Assembly: GCA_019244165.1 (NCBI GenBank)
Contig: JAFATA010000031.1
Span: 1 to 64,000, forward strand
Direction of reading: 5' to 3'
DNA: 64,000 nucleotides
Source: Pseudonocardiales bacterium
GTDB taxonomy: Bacteria; Actinomycetota; Actinomycetes; Mycobacteriales; Pseudonocardiaceae
Under the pieces are notes generated by a model, which had not been told where the DNA came from, ran no database searches, and was given only the letters and a program-made list of their open reading frames with translations. This document shows positions 45,393-55,057 of this stretch, piece by piece. A program made the translations under genes and the position numbers. Positions within the stretch are counted from its first letter, which is position 1, and each line of letters begins with the position of its first letter.

Positions 45393-45671
45393 GTTACCTC
45401 CTTCAGCACACCATGAACCCCACCACAAAAGCGATCACATTAAGCGCGCACAGCAAGAGCAGTCTGCCCCGACCGGCCTCACGGAAGATCCCGTCTGGTC
45501 CCAGGAGAAATCCTTACGGACACTCCACTCATAACTCATACCGCCGAGCACCGCCGCGCCCACAAATCTCTTGATCTTGACGAGGTAGGGGGTCGCTGGG
45601 CTGCAATGTGGTGTCGGCGGTGCGTGTGGTGAGGCCGCTGCAGCCGACGCCACCATCGCGGGCCCGCGGTC
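45393..45671. other. Gap with a possible tiny membrane peptide
   Basis: No confident gene. One minus-strand frame ending near 45410 reads GRLLLLCALNVIAFVVGFMVC, a single membrane segment. It lacks a standard start codon (CTG would be needed) and could be a small holin-like peptide of the phage-type pair, or chance. Confidence 0.25.
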
Positions 45672-46667
45672 TTAGGTGGAGCGGCCCGTGGCGAGGTAAG
45701 CGCCACCGGGTGCGGCATAGTTGAGGCTGATCCCGGTCGCTCCCTCGGGTGCGCCGAGGGACACGGTGGGCTTGTGATCCCAGATCGCCGCCCCACCGCC
45801 AGCGGCGGTGAACACGGGTGCGACGGGGACCAGACCACTCGGGGTGATCCAGGACGCGAGGCCCAGATACCCCCGGATACCATCCGTGGTGCGCCCACCC
45901 CACTCCTGGACCCCGAACTCGCCCGCGCATTCTCCTTCCCACCCACCCGCCACATCGAAACCAACGTCGTAGTTACGTTGCGGCCAGGTTTTAGGATCGC
46001 TATTAGGGTCGGCGGGGGGCTCGGTAGCGGGTAACTGGTCCATATCATGACACTTTCTGTGATAGGGGGTGATCCCTGGGCTGGGATATTGACCGAAGTC
46101 GATCTGCAACGCCTCATTAACATCGCAGTCCACGCCACCGACAGTGACCGTGTCGATGCGTTGGTAGAGATGGGCGCGTGACTCGGTTAAGCCACCCGAC
46201 CATGCCGCGGTCTGCCATGCCCATCGAGCGCTTTCGTTATCAAGACACCGTTGCACCACGTAGTAGGAGCCATACACACCGGTCCGCTCACGACCGATCA
46301 CATCAGCAGCACCCGCAAGATATGCATCGATCGCGGCCTGATCCGACGGGGCCGCATCGAAATCACACGAAAAATAGATAGGCCGATCAGCAGGATGACC
46401 TACCGCACGGGCGGTCTCCTCAGCAAGACCGGCATCATCACTGCCCGCGGTATACCCATCCAGCATCCGATCCGACGTGGTCTCCCACGTCGCCACGACC
46501 GCAACGTGGTGTGCTTGCAGATCAGCATACTCCCCCACCGTCAGCAACTTACCCGGCAACACCGAACCACCATCAGAGAGATACCGGCACACAAACCCAT
46601 ACCCCCCAGCAGCGATCGCAGCACCACCAGGCAACCCACCCGCATAATCAAGACCCAGCATCGGCAC
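45672..46667 (-). CDS. DUF1906 glycoside hydrolase-like protein, possible lysin
   Basis: A 331-residue protein. Residues 1-205 form a DUF1906 TIM-barrel domain (Rv2525c-like, GH25-related): LGLDYAGGLPGG, FVCRYLSDGG, YFSCDFDA with two acids, VYGSYYVV and QRIDTVTVGGVDCDVNEA. The C-terminal 120 residues are a separate Gly/Ser-rich domain that may bind cell wall. GTG at 46667 is chosen because AGGGG stands eight bases before it; other starts are close. No signal peptide, as expected for a phage lysin. Confidence 0.72.
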   Translation of the reverse strand: MPMLGLDYAGGLPGGAAIAAGGYGFVCRYLSDGGSVLPGKLLTVGEYADLQAHHVAVVATWETTSDRMLDGYTAGSDDAGLAEETARAVGHPADRPIYFSCDFDAAPSDQAAIDAYLAGAADVIGRERTGVYGSYYVVQRCLDNESARWAWQTAAWSGGLTESRAHLYQRIDTVTVGGVDCDVNEALQIDFGQYPSPGITPYHRKCHDMDQLPATEPPADPNSDPKTWPQRNYDVGFDVAGGWEGECAGEFGVQEWGGRTTDGIRGYLGLASWITPSGLVPVAPVFTAAGGGAAIWDHKPTVSLGAPEGATGISLNYAAPGGAYLATGRST

Positions 46668-46998
46668 CGTCACAACCCCTAATAACTCCGCCACACCCCT
46701 CCCGGTTACGGACCACCCCACACGCACCCGGAGGGACTGTGCAGTGGTCGTCTACAACCAGCCCGTGCGATGTGCCGTCCGCCACATGGCCCCGGTGAGT
46801 GGGCGGCACCGACCACCTTCTGCGCCTCCGACCGGGCCGGATTCGCCACCACCTCGCCCTCAGCTCAGCGCAACAGCCTCTCCATCCGGTCACTGAATGT
46901 TGGCTCACCCGGAGGCCGTCGCGTTCACTGAAGCCTGGGCCGATCGCAATCTCGACGAGTTGACGGGACGTTGGGGCGACATCTGATCAACTGACGTC
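46668..46998. other. Intergenic region between lysin-like gene and gcvP
   Basis: No supported gene. A 29-residue plus-strand frame from 46909 (ending ADRNLDELTGRWGDI) lacks a ribosome site. Confidence 0.35.
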
Positions 46999-49884
46999 TC
47001 AGGAGCGAAAGGCCTCGATCGGGGGGCAGGAGCACATCAGGTTGCGGTCCCCGTGGGCCTGGTCGACCCGCCGCACCGGTGGCCACACCTTGGCGACGCG
47101 CCGGCCCATCGGGTAGGCGGCGAGTTCCCGGCTGTAGGGGTGACTCCACTTGTCAGCCAGGCAACTCGCGGTGTGCGGTGCGCAGCGCAGCGGGTTGTCC
47201 CCGAGCGGCCACTCCCCCTCGGCAACCCGGTCGATCTCGTCCCGGATCGCGATCATGGCGTCGCAGAAGCGGTCTAGTTCGGCCAGGCTCTCACTTTCGG
47301 TGGGCTCGACCATCAGAGTGCCCGCTACCGGGAACGACATGGTCGGAGCGTGCAGTCCGTAGTCGGCCAGCCGCTTGGCGACGTCCTCGACGGTGACACC
47401 GGTGGCCTTGGTGATCGGCCGCAGATCCAGGATACATTCGTGGGCCACCAGCTTGTTGTTGCCGACGTAGAGCACCGGGAAGCACTCCCCGAGGCGCCGG
47501 GCGATGTAGTTCGCGGCGGCCACCGCGGTGAGGGTGGCGCGACGCAGTCCCACAGCACCCATCATCCGGATGTAGGCCCAGCAGATCGGCAGGATCAACG
47601 CGCTGCCCCATGGGGCCGCAGCCACCGGGCCCACCACGGCCTCCGGGTCCGTCTGCGGGTGCCCAGGCAGGAACGGCGCCAGGTGGGACCGCACGCCGAT
47701 CGGCCCCACCCCCGGCCCGCCACCACCGTGCGGGATGCAGAACGTCTTGTGCAAATTGAGGTGGCCGACGTCGGCGCCGAAGTGGCCCGGGCAGGCCAGT
47801 CCGAGCAGCGCGTTGAGGTTGGCCCCATCGATGTAGACCTGCCCCCCGGCCTCGTGCACCAGCGCGCACACCTGGGCTACCCCAGGCTCGTAGACCCCGT
47901 GCGTGGACGGGTAGGTGATCATGATGGCGGCCAGCTCGGTGCTGTGCATGGCGAGCTTTGCCCGGAGGTCGTCGAGATCCACGTCGCCGTTGCGGTCACA
48001 TCCCACCACCACGACGCGCATCCCGGCCATCACCGCCGAAGCCGCGTTGGTGCCGTGCGCGCTAGAGGGGATAAGGCAGACGTCGCGACCAGTCTCGCCC
48101 CGACTGCGGTGGTAGGCGCGGATCGCCAGCAGGCCCGCGAACTCGCCCTGGCTGCCCGCGTTGGGCTGCAGGCTGATCGCGTCGTACCCGGTGAGCGCGG
48201 CCAGCCAGCGCTGCAGGTCGCTGACCACCTCGAGCAAGCCCTGGGCGTCTTCCTGGGGTGCGAACGGGTGCAGCTCGGTGAACTCCGGCCAGCTGATCGG
48301 CTCCATCTCTGCGGTGGCGTTGAGCTTCATCGTGCACGAACCGAGCGGGATCACGCTGCGGTCCAGCGCCACGTCCTTGTCGGCCAGCGTGCGCAGGTAA
48401 CGCAACAGCGCTGTCTCGCTGTGGTAGGCGGAGAACACCGGGTGGGTGAGGAATGGCGTTCTGCGCCGCAACGCGGCGGGCAGCGCGTCCGGAGTTTGGC
48501 GGTCGAGGGCATCCGTGTCAGTGGCCGGAATGCTGAAGGCTTCCCAGACCAGCCGCAGATGCTCGCGGGTCGTGGTCTCGGCGCAACTGATCCCCACGTG
48601 GTCGGCATCGGCCTGCCGCAGGTCCACGCCGGCCGCGCGCGCGGCGCTCACCACCGCGGCGGCCTGCCCGGGCACCCTGGCCAGCACCGTGTCGAAGAAC
48701 TCCTCGCTCACCACCTCGACCCCGCCGCGGCGTAACCCGGCGGCCAGCACCGCGGCCATCCGGTGTGCCCGCAGCGCGATGTCGGCCAGCCCCTCGGGTC
48801 CGTGGTACACCGCGTACATCGAGGCCATCACGGCCAGCAGCACCTGCGCGGTGCAGATATTGCTGGTGGCCTTCTCCCGGCGGATGTGCTGCTCACGGGT
48901 CTGCAGCGCCAGGCGCAACGCTGGCGAGCCATCGGCGTCGCGGGACATGCCGACCAGCCGACCAGGCAGCTGGCGTTCCAGCCCGCGGCGCACCGCCAGG
49001 TAGGCCGCGTGCGGCCCGCCAAAGCCCAGCGGCACGCCGAAGCGCTGCGTCGATCCGATCGCGACATCGGCGCCGATCTCCCCCGGCGGGGTCAGCAGGG
49101 TCAGTGCCAGCGGATCGGCCGCGACGGCCACCGCGGCACCGCGCCGGTGCGCCTGCTCGATCAGCCTCGTGTGGTCCCGCACCGCGCCGCCGGCACCGGG
49201 GTAGGACAGCAGCACACCGAAGAACTCGCCCTCCGGCAGGGCGGCATCCGGGAGATCGGCCCGCAGATCGGCGACATCCAGGTCGATGCCCAGCGGCTCG
49301 GCGCGGGTCGCCAGCACGGCCAGCGTCTGCGGCAACGTGTCAGCGTCCACCAGGAACCGGGACGAGCTGGCCCGGCCCGCCCGGCGCAGCAGGGTCATCG
49401 CTTCGGCGGCCGCGGTGGCCTCATCGAGCAAGGAGGCGTTGGCTATCGGCAGACCGGTGAGATCGCAAATCATCGTCTGGAAGTTGAGCAGCGCCTCCAG
49501 CCGGCCCTGGGAGATCTCCGGCTGGTACGGCGTGTAGGCGGTGTACCAGGCCGGGTTCTCCAGCACCGAACGACGGATCACCGGCGGGGTCACCGTGCCG
49601 TGATACCCCATCCCGATCATCGGCACCCGGGGGTGGCAGCGGGCTGCCCGCGCGCGCAGCTCAGCCAGCGCCTGCACCTCGCTGGCCGGGGCCGGCAGGT
49701 CCGCAGCGGCGTCGGGGTCGGTCAGGGTCGCGGGCAGCGCCAACGCAGCGAGCTGCTCCAACGACGGCACGCCGATGACCTCCAGCATCCGAGCCAACTC
49801 GGCCGGGCGTGGCCCGATATGCCGGTCGACGAAGGGCGTGCCGTGCTCCAGTTCGGACAGTGGGCGCCGGTCGGGAGTGTTCAT
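46999..49884 (-). CDS. gcvP: Glycine dehydrogenase (decarboxylating), P protein
   Basis: A 961-residue P protein of the glycine cleavage system. The two halves (about 1-450 and 451-961) are related, as in all fused GcvP. PLP binds the Lys in [20 protein letters not shown] (near residue 690). ATG at 49884 has GGAGG nine bases upstream and begins [11 protein letters not shown], close to family starts. A glycine riboswitch lies 134 nt upstream of the start. gcvH is seven genes away in the same conserved block; gcvT is not in this window. Matches Rv1832 in the M. tuberculosis order. Confidence 0.95.
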   Translation of the reverse strand: MNTPDRRPLSELEHGTPFVDRHIGPRPAELARMLEVIGVPSLEQLAALALPATLTDPDAAADLPAPASEVQALAELRARAARCHPRVPMIGMGYHGTVTPPVIRRSVLENPAWYTAYTPYQPEISQGRLEALLNFQTMICDLTGLPIANASLLDEATAAAEAMTLLRRAGRASSSRFLVDADTLPQTLAVLATRAEPLGIDLDVADLRADLPDAALPEGEFFGVLLSYPGAGGAVRDHTRLIEQAHRRGAAVAVAADPLALTLLTPPGEIGADVAIGSTQRFGVPLGFGGPHAAYLAVRRGLERQLPGRLVGMSRDADGSPALRLALQTREQHIRREKATSNICTAQVLLAVMASMYAVYHGPEGLADIALRAHRMAAVLAAGLRRGGVEVVSEEFFDTVLARVPGQAAAVVSAARAAGVDLRQADADHVGISCAETTTREHLRLVWEAFSIPATDTDALDRQTPDALPAALRRRTPFLTHPVFSAYHSETALLRYLRTLADKDVALDRSVIPLGSCTMKLNATAEMEPISWPEFTELHPFAPQEDAQGLLEVVSDLQRWLAALTGYDAISLQPNAGSQGEFAGLLAIRAYHRSRGETGRDVCLIPSSAHGTNAASAVMAGMRVVVVGCDRNGDVDLDDLRAKLAMHSTELAAIMITYPSTHGVYEPGVAQVCALVHEAGGQVYIDGANLNALLGLACPGHFGADVGHLNLHKTFCIPHGGGGPGVGPIGVRSHLAPFLPGHPQTDPEAVVGPVAAAPWGSALILPICWAYIRMMGAVGLRRATLTAVAAANYIARRLGECFPVLYVGNNKLVAHECILDLRPITKATGVTVEDVAKRLADYGLHAPTMSFPVAGTLMVEPTESESLAELDRFCDAMIAIRDEIDRVAEGEWPLGDNPLRCAPHTASCLADKWSHPYSRELAAYPMGRRVAKVWPPVRRVDQAHGDRNLMCSCPPIEAFRS

Positions 49885-50017
49885 CGTGGTTGACCTCCGG
49901 GCGTCGAGACCGAACCGCCGGGCACCGTGCCCGATCGGTCCTCCCCCTCTGTCTCTGCCCGCATCGGGTCTTGCCGACAACGAGCCGGTGGCTTGCGTCA
50001 CCGCGGTGCAGAGGTGT

Positions 50018-50112
50018 TTACCCCGCGCGGTTCTCTCTGCCTGAGATGCACCGGGGAGGGTTGCTCCTTGGCCACCCGGACCGCACTGACCGGCCGCTTC
50101 CCCGCGCGAGAT
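50018..50112 (-). promoter_or_regulatory. Glycine riboswitch aptamer upstream of gcvP
   Basis: On the minus strand the conserved cores GCCAAGGAGCAA (50074-50063) and CTCAGGCAGAGAGAACC (about 50045-50029) appear in the right order. A P1 helix is formed by CGCGCGG (about 50108-50102) and CCGCGCG (50031-50025). This is a single-aptamer layout. It should sense glycine and switch on gcvP. An expression platform lies between 50017 and the gcvP ribosome site near 49897, but no clear terminator can be drawn. Confidence 0.85.
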
Positions 50113-50200
50113 GGAGCGACTACATCACCAACCTACTCGCTGAGGCGAGTTCTTTTGCGCTCCCCATCCACGACTGTGATCAGCTACACATGGGGACGGG

Positions 50201-50824
50201 TCAGCTGATCCGGCGGGCCCGTCGACGCTTGGTCAACTCGTCTTCCGGAGCTGTCGCGACGTGGCCGCCATCGGCGCGCTCCGGGGGAAACTGGCTGATC
50301 GATCCGGCGATCTCCTTGACCGCGCCACCGACGGCGATGCCAAACACGCCCTGCCCACCCTGCAGCAGGTCCACCACGTCCTCGGGGGAGGTGCACTCAT
50401 AGACCGTGGTGCCATCGCTGAACAGCGTGATACGCGCCAAGTCGTGCACTCCCCGGCGGCGCAGGTGCTCGACGGCCACGCGGATGTTCTGCAGCGAGAC
50501 ACCGGTGTCCAGCAGCCGCTTCACCACTTTGAGGACCAGAATGTCCTTGAACGAGTACAGCCGCTGGCTGCCGGAACCGGAGGCACCGCGGATCGAGGGC
50601 ACCACCAGGTTGGTCCGGGCCCAATAGTCCAGCTGACGGTAGGTGATCCCGGCGATCTGGCAGGCTGCCGGGCCGCGATAGCCCAGCAGATGGTCGCTCA
50701 CTCCGTGCGGGTCGGCCAGCGCGGAATCCGGGAACAGAGTGCCTTGTTCAGCCGGGTCGCCAGCGTCAGGCGGGGCAACACCATACTCCGGGGTGCCCGC
50801 TCCGCTGTGCGGTCCGTCGACCAC
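50201..50824 (-). CDS. MerR-family regulator (Rv1830-like)
   Basis: A 207-residue MerR protein. The HTH lies at about 55-120 (GPAACQIAGITYRQLDYWARTN, broken here: the recognition helix ends in QLDYWAR), with the wing RLYSFKDIL and a long dimerisation helix (VVKRLLDTGVSLQNIRVAVEHL). The C-terminal part (ITLFSDGTTVYECTSPEDVVDLL) matches Rv1830. GTG at 50824 has GGAGG five bases upstream; this shortens the longest frame by 38 codons. Essential in mycobacteria, with an unclear role. Confidence 0.88.
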   Translation of the reverse strand: MVDGPHSGAGTPEYGVAPPDAGDPAEQGTLFPDSALADPHGVSDHLLGYRGPAACQIAGITYRQLDYWARTNLVVPSIRGASGSGSQRLYSFKDILVLKVVKRLLDTGVSLQNIRVAVEHLRRRGVHDLARITLFSDGTTVYECTSPEDVVDLLQGGQGVFGIAVGGAVKEIAGSISQFPPERADGGHVATAPEDELTKRRRARRIS

Positions 50825-50982
50825 CCATGCCTCCCACGCCTTGCACCGGTAGCCCATGAGCCCCGCGGCCCCAGAGGAATCACACCGGCCCGACTCGCTG
50901 TCAGCACCGACGGTAGGCGCCACTGGGTAGCCGGTCAATCCGACGCGCGGAATCGCGTCCTCAACATCAGCTCAGGTACCTA

Positions 50983-51456
50983 TCAGGTACCGGCTCCGCG
51001 GAAGTCCTCCGGAGAGACCGAGTCGAGGAACTCGCGGAACCTCTCGACCTCGTTCTCCTGGTCGTCCGGGATGACCAAGCCAGCCTCGGAGAGTACCGAC
51101 TCCTCGGCGTGGATCGGTACCCCCACCCGCAGGGCGAGCGCAACCGAGTCACTCGGTCGGGCGGAGACGCGAACATTACCGCCGAAGACGAGCTCAGCGA
51201 AGAAAGTTCCCTCTTGCAGCTCGGTGATCCGGACCTGCTTCAGTTCCCCACCCAGCGCACTGATCACGTCTCGGAGCAGGTCGTGGGTCATCGGCCGGAC
51301 CGGTTGCACACCCTGCTGCTCCAGGGCGATGGCGGTCGCCTCCCCGGAGCCGATCCAGATCGGCAGGTAGCGATCGCCCTCAGCCTCCCGCAGCAGCAGG
51401 ATCGGCTGGTTCGCCGGCAACTCCACCCGGACCCCGACGACACGCATCTCGCTCAT
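50983..51456 (-). CDS. Bifunctional nuclease family protein (DUF151, Rv1829-like)
   Basis: A 157-residue DUF151/BFN protein. VVGVRVELPANQPILLLRE and YLPIWIGSGEATAIALEQQG are family motifs, followed by RPSDSVALALRVGVPIHAEE. Plant homologues cut DNA and RNA; the bacterial role is not known. ATG at 51456 is set by GGAGG nine bases upstream. Located between the two MerR genes exactly as in M. tuberculosis. Confidence 0.9.
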   Translation of the reverse strand: MSEMRVVGVRVELPANQPILLLREAEGDRYLPIWIGSGEATAIALEQQGVQPVRPMTHDLLRDVISALGGELKQVRITELQEGTFFAELVFGGNVRVSARPSDSVALALRVGVPIHAEESVLSEAGLVIPDDQENEVERFREFLDSVSPEDFRGAGT

Positions 51457-51671
51457 CGCGTTGCGCCTCCCTCCCACTGCACCCTGCGCTCCGGGTGCCT
51501 CGAGGATCGTCGTGCTCGGCGGTGGATTGGGCACCGGCCGGAGTAACTGCCAGCCCAGTCGCGTCTCCACCATCACTATCTTCAGACGCTACACGCGGCA
51601 CCGTCCCTATGCCGAGTCCCTCGAGGGTTCAAATTGCCACTGTGACCCTTTCTGCGGCCTTTTGTCTGGGC

Positions 51672-52451
51672 TCAGTTCCCGATGACGCCCCGCAGCCCGA
51701 TCTTCACGAGCAGCGCATGCAGCCGCAACGACAACACCGCCAGTTCCCGGACCACCTCATCGGCGCGGGCCCGCGCATCGGGATCTCGCTGCCGGCTCAC
51801 CGGGGTGACGATCTGCGCCAGCAGGCCTACCTCCCGGTCGGCCGATGCCCGGAAGGAACGGAGGTGTCGGGGCTCCAGCCCAAAATCGGTCATCGCCTGC
51901 GCGGTCCGTGCCACGAGCACCGCATCGTTGTCGTAGAAACCGGCTGGGCCCGGCCGAACCAAGCCGAACTGCTCGAGCTCGGCCAGGACCGCCTTGCCGA
52001 TGCCGCTAGCGGCGAGCAGCTCCTCCTGGGTCATCCGCACCGGATCGGCGGCGAGGTCCTCAACGGGGTCGGCTGGCTCGGTCGCCGCGCCGGTACGAGC
52101 GCCCGGACGAACGCTCAGCCGCGGACGGCCCGCCCGGGACCAGCGCAGGTCGGAGCGTCTTTCCGCAGGTCCTTCGGACTCACCCCGGTCCAGCGCGTCC
52201 AAGTGCTCCTTAATGACCCTCAGCGGAAGGTAGTGGTCGCGCTGAGCGGCGAGCACATAGCGCAGCCTTTCCACATCCGCTGAGGAGAACTGTCGGTAGC
52301 CGGCAGCAGTGCGTTCTGGCTGGACCAGCCCCTCAGACTCCAGAAACCTGATCTTGGAGATAGTGACGTCGGGGAAATCCGCCCGCAACTGGGCGAGCAC
52401 CGAACCGATGCTCATCCCGGAGCGATGCCCGGAACGGCCCGGTGCCGTCAC
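51672..52451 (-). CDS. ftsR: MerR-family regulator, FtsR/Rv1828-like
   Basis: A 259-residue MerR protein. SIGSVLAQLRADFPDVTIS then KIRFLESEGLV and AAGYRQFSSADVERL form the winged HTH, and a long Asp/Arg-rich linker leads to a second helical domain. Corynebacterial FtsR (Rv1828 orthologue) activates ftsZ. GTG at 52451 overlaps the garA stop (GTGA) and gives the short N-terminal leader seen in orthologues; ATG at 52415 is the alternative. Confidence 0.85.
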   Translation of the reverse strand: MTAPGRSGHRSGMSIGSVLAQLRADFPDVTISKIRFLESEGLVQPERTAAGYRQFSSADVERLRYVLAAQRDHYLPLRVIKEHLDALDRGESEGPAERRSDLRWSRAGRPRLSVRPGARTGAATEPADPVEDLAADPVRMTQEELLAASGIGKAVLAELEQFGLVRPGPAGFYDNDAVLVARTAQAMTDFGLEPRHLRSFRASADREVGLLAQIVTPVSRQRDPDARARADEVVRELAVLSLRLHALLVKIGLRGVIGN

Positions 52452-52918
52452 CGCGACCCCTGGTCAGCCCCTCGGTCCCCGGCGCGCGGACCGGTCAGGA
52501 ACACTAGCCGGAACTTGCCGATCTGCACCTCGTCGCCATTGGCCAGCACTGCGGTATCCACCGGCTCGCGGTTGACGTAGGTGCCGTTCAAGCTGCCGAC
52601 GTCCACCACCACGAACTCGCCGCCTTCCCGACGGAACTCGGCGTGTCGGCGAGACACGGTCACGTCGTCGAGGAAGATGTCGCTTTCCGGGTGTCGACCC
52701 GCGCTCGTGGTGGGCCGGTCGAGGAGAAACCGGGAACCGGCGTTAGGGCCGCGCTTGACTACCAGCAGAGCGGAGCCCGCAGGCAGTGCGTCGATGCCGG
52801 CGATGGGCGGCGCCGGTAACTCGATGCTCTCGGGCTCGGAGAGGAAGTCGGCCCGGAACGTCGAGGTCTGCTCCGGGCCCCGCTCGGGTGGTACACCGGG
52901 CCCGTCCTTCATGCTCAC
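52448..52918 (-). CDS. garA: FHA-domain protein GarA/OdhI
   Basis: A 156-residue FHA protein. The N-terminal EQTSTFRADF holds the Thr residues phosphorylated by PknB/PknG in GarA, and the FHA core (SAGRHPESDIFLDD, VSRRHAEF, LNGTYVN) is complete. GarA holds back 2-oxoglutarate dehydrogenase and activates glutamate synthase when not phosphorylated. GTG at 52918 has GGAGAG six bases upstream; ATG at 52912 is close behind. A Ser/Thr kinase gene lies 2.8 kb to the right. Confidence 0.92.
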   Translation of the reverse strand: MSMKDGPGVPPERGPEQTSTFRADFLSEPESIELPAPPIAGIDALPAGSALLVVKRGPNAGSRFLLDRPTTSAGRHPESDIFLDDVTVSRRHAEFRREGGEFVVVDVGSLNGTYVNREPVDTAVLANGDEVQIGKFRLVFLTGPRAGDRGADQGSR

Positions 52919-53029
52919 GCTGGGCTCTCCTTCACCAGGGGGGTGGCTTTTTGATCGGACCACAACCTACCGCGCATCGACAGACATTGCAGACAGAGGT
53001 CAGCGTCGATCGGTGACGGTAGGTGACGG

Positions 53030-53446
53030 TCAAGGCCCGCGGCGGCCGTCCTCCTCGATGCGGGCGCGGTAGTCCTCCGCGCTGATCAACGAGTCCATCG
53101 CGGAGGCGTCTGCCAGCTTGATCTCGATCATCCAGCCTTCGCCGTAGGGGTCGGAGTTGACCAGTTCTGGGCTGCTCTCCAGGGCATCGTTGCGGGCCAC
53201 CACCTCGCCTGCCACCGGCGCGAACACGTCCGAGACGCTTTTGGTAGACTCGACCTCCCCAAATGACTCTCCCGGCACCACCGAGTCCCCCACCCGGGGT
53301 AACTCTACGTGAACAATGTCTCCGAGCTGTGCCTGCGCGTAATCGGTGATACCGACGCGCACGGTGGTACCGGCCTCCCCAGTGCCTTCCGCGCTGGTCA
53401 GCACCCACTCATGGTCCGGGGTGTACCGCAGCTCTTCGGGGACCAC
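53030..53446 (-). CDS. gcvH: Glycine cleavage system H protein
   Basis: A 138-residue lipoyl carrier. PEELRYTPDHEWV opens the fold and EVESTKSVSDVFAP holds the lipoylated Lys (near residue 66). GTG at 53446 is set by GGAGG eight bases upstream. It carries the methylamine arm between P, T and L proteins. It lies 111 nt upstream of garA on the same strand, and 16 nt after the phosphotransferase gene. Confidence 0.93.
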   Translation of the reverse strand: MVPEELRYTPDHEWVLTSAEGTGEAGTTVRVGITDYAQAQLGDIVHVELPRVGDSVVPGESFGEVESTKSVSDVFAPVAGEVVARNDALESSPELVNSDPYGEGWMIEIKLADASAMDSLISAEDYRARIEEDGRRGP

Positions 53447-53462
53447 CGCGCGTGCCTCCACA

Positions 53463-54077
53463 TCATCCACGATCAGCGTGCCGCGCGGCACGCAGCGTCA
53501 GCCGAACCTGAAAGAGGTACAAAATCGCCCCCCAGAGGTACAACGCACCGCCCCATCCGGTGAAGGCCACCGCGAACGCCTGGGCCACCGGTCCCACCCA
53601 CCCATGCACGTCGTGGGCGAGGAGCAGGAAGGGAAAAGCATAGAGCAGGCAGAGAGTGGCCGCCTTGCCCACATAGTGCACCGGCAATGGACCGTAGCCA
53701 TGGCGGCGCAGCATGGGCAGGGTTGACAACAGCACGAGATCCCGGGTAATCAGCACGGCCACCACCCACCACGGCAGGATATCCCGCACGCCGAAGGCGA
53801 GCAGGGTGCTCAGCGTGTACAGCCGATCGACCGCCGGGTCGAGCAACGCACCCAGCCTGCTGGACTGGTTGAGCAGTCGGGCGAGCTTGCCGTCCAGCCA
53901 GTCGGTGACACCCAACAGGGCCAGCACGAGCAGGGCGAGCAGGTCGTGGTGTGGGCCAAGGAGCAGCCACAGGGACAGCGGGATACCCGCCAGCCGGAGC
54001 AGGCTGAGCACGTTGGGCACGGTAAGCAGCCGGTCGGCCGGATCCAGCGCCTGGCACCAGGGTCGACTCGGCAGCAC
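53463..54077 (-). CDS. CDP-alcohol phosphatidyltransferase (PgsA2-like)
   Basis: A 204-residue integral membrane enzyme. The diagnostic motif D-x2-DG-x2-AR-x8-G-x3-D-x3-D is complete (begins DWLDGKLAR). Five or six membrane segments follow. It joins a CDP-linked lipid to an alcohol, probably glycerol phosphate or cardiolipin precursors. GTG at 54077 has AGGAGG six bases upstream. Position matches Rv1822 (pgsA2). Confidence 0.88.
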   Translation of the reverse strand: MLPSRPWCQALDPADRLLTVPNVLSLLRLAGIPLSLWLLLGPHHDLLALLVLALLGVTDWLDGKLARLLNQSSRLGALLDPAVDRLYTLSTLLAFGVRDILPWWVVAVLITRDLVLLSTLPMLRRHGYGPLPVHYVGKAATLCLLYAFPFLLLAHDVHGWVGPVAQAFAVAFTGWGGALYLWGAILYLFQVRLTLRAARHADRG

Positions 54078-54178
54078 TGTGGCCCTCCTGATCAACCCGG
54101 ATCCCGCGCAGGGTGGAAGTCCGGGGAACCCAGCGTCCCACACCGGGCTCCGATTCCCCCGTGCCTGGCTAACCCTGC

Positions 54179-54952
54179 TCAAAACCGGGTGTGCTCTAGC
54201 CAGTGATCCAGGATGCTGGCATCGCCGAGCACGCTGATCGGTGCCTCGGCCGGCGGGACGCGACGCATCAGGACCAGGAGCAGGTCCACCACGGCGCCCC
54301 GGACCGCGACGTCACCCTTGGCGTGGCCGTGGTCCCAGACCGGGCCCGACGGGGTCCGGCGCACGATCCACTCCCCCGCCTCGCCCAGCCCCGGGTCGGT
54401 GGAGTGCAGGTGCAGGATCTGGCCCTTGCCGCGCAGTCCGGGTCGTCTGTCGAGTGCCTGGGGCAAGCTGAGCAGGCCCAGCCACGCGGAGATCCCGTCG
54501 GCGGCGAGATCGGGTTCTAGCGTGAACTGGCGGCCCAGCGTGAACTCGGCATCAGCCCGGTGCACCGCAGTCTCATGCACCATTCCGCGAGCCCAGGACC
54601 TGACGCTGTGGTCCTCAGTCCCGCTCCATACGGGAGTCTGCGGCCCGGCTGCCCGCATCACGCCCACCAGCTCACTGGCGCCAGCGCACAACCAGGCACC
54701 GAGACTGTCGGGGTCCTCGGGCGCTGCCGCCACCTCCAGCTCGCCCGGATCGGGCGGGGCGGTGAGGCGCCGGGTGACGATCGTGGTGGCCCGCCGATGA
54801 GCCCGACCGACGTGCTCGACGAGCTGCCGCAACGTCCACTCCGTGCAGGTCGGCACCCGCTGGTGCAGCTCGGCACCGATCAGTGCCTCGGCGAACAGCG
54901 CGGACTGGGCACTTAGCGCATCGAGGTAGCGTCCAAAGCGCAGGGTAGCCAT
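54179..54952 (-). CDS. Mycothiol-dependent maleylpyruvate isomerase family protein
   Basis: A 257-residue MDMPI/DinB protein. LRQLVEHVGRAHRRA and GMVHETAVHRADAEF carry the metal-binding His residues; the C-terminal domain ends WLEHTRF. ATG at 54952 has GGAGG eight bases upstream. The reaction is unknown, but thiol-dependent isomerase or transferase chemistry is usual. It is the second such gene in the window. Confidence 0.8.
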   Translation of the reverse strand: MATLRFGRYLDALSAQSALFAEALIGAELHQRVPTCTEWTLRQLVEHVGRAHRRATTIVTRRLTAPPDPGELEVAAAPEDPDSLGAWLCAGASELVGVMRAAGPQTPVWSGTEDHSVRSWARGMVHETAVHRADAEFTLGRQFTLEPDLAADGISAWLGLLSLPQALDRRPGLRGKGQILHLHSTDPGLGEAGEWIVRRTPSGPVWDHGHAKGDVAVRGAVVDLLLVLMRRVPPAEAPISVLGDASILDHWLEHTRF

Positions 54953-55057
54953 CACATGCCCCTCCGTGGTCGTCCCTCTCGACGTCAGAGACCCACAGCC
55001 TAAGCAAGTGCGAACTCGGTGGTGCGCCACCGCACCGGGTGGTGTGCACTGTGACCT

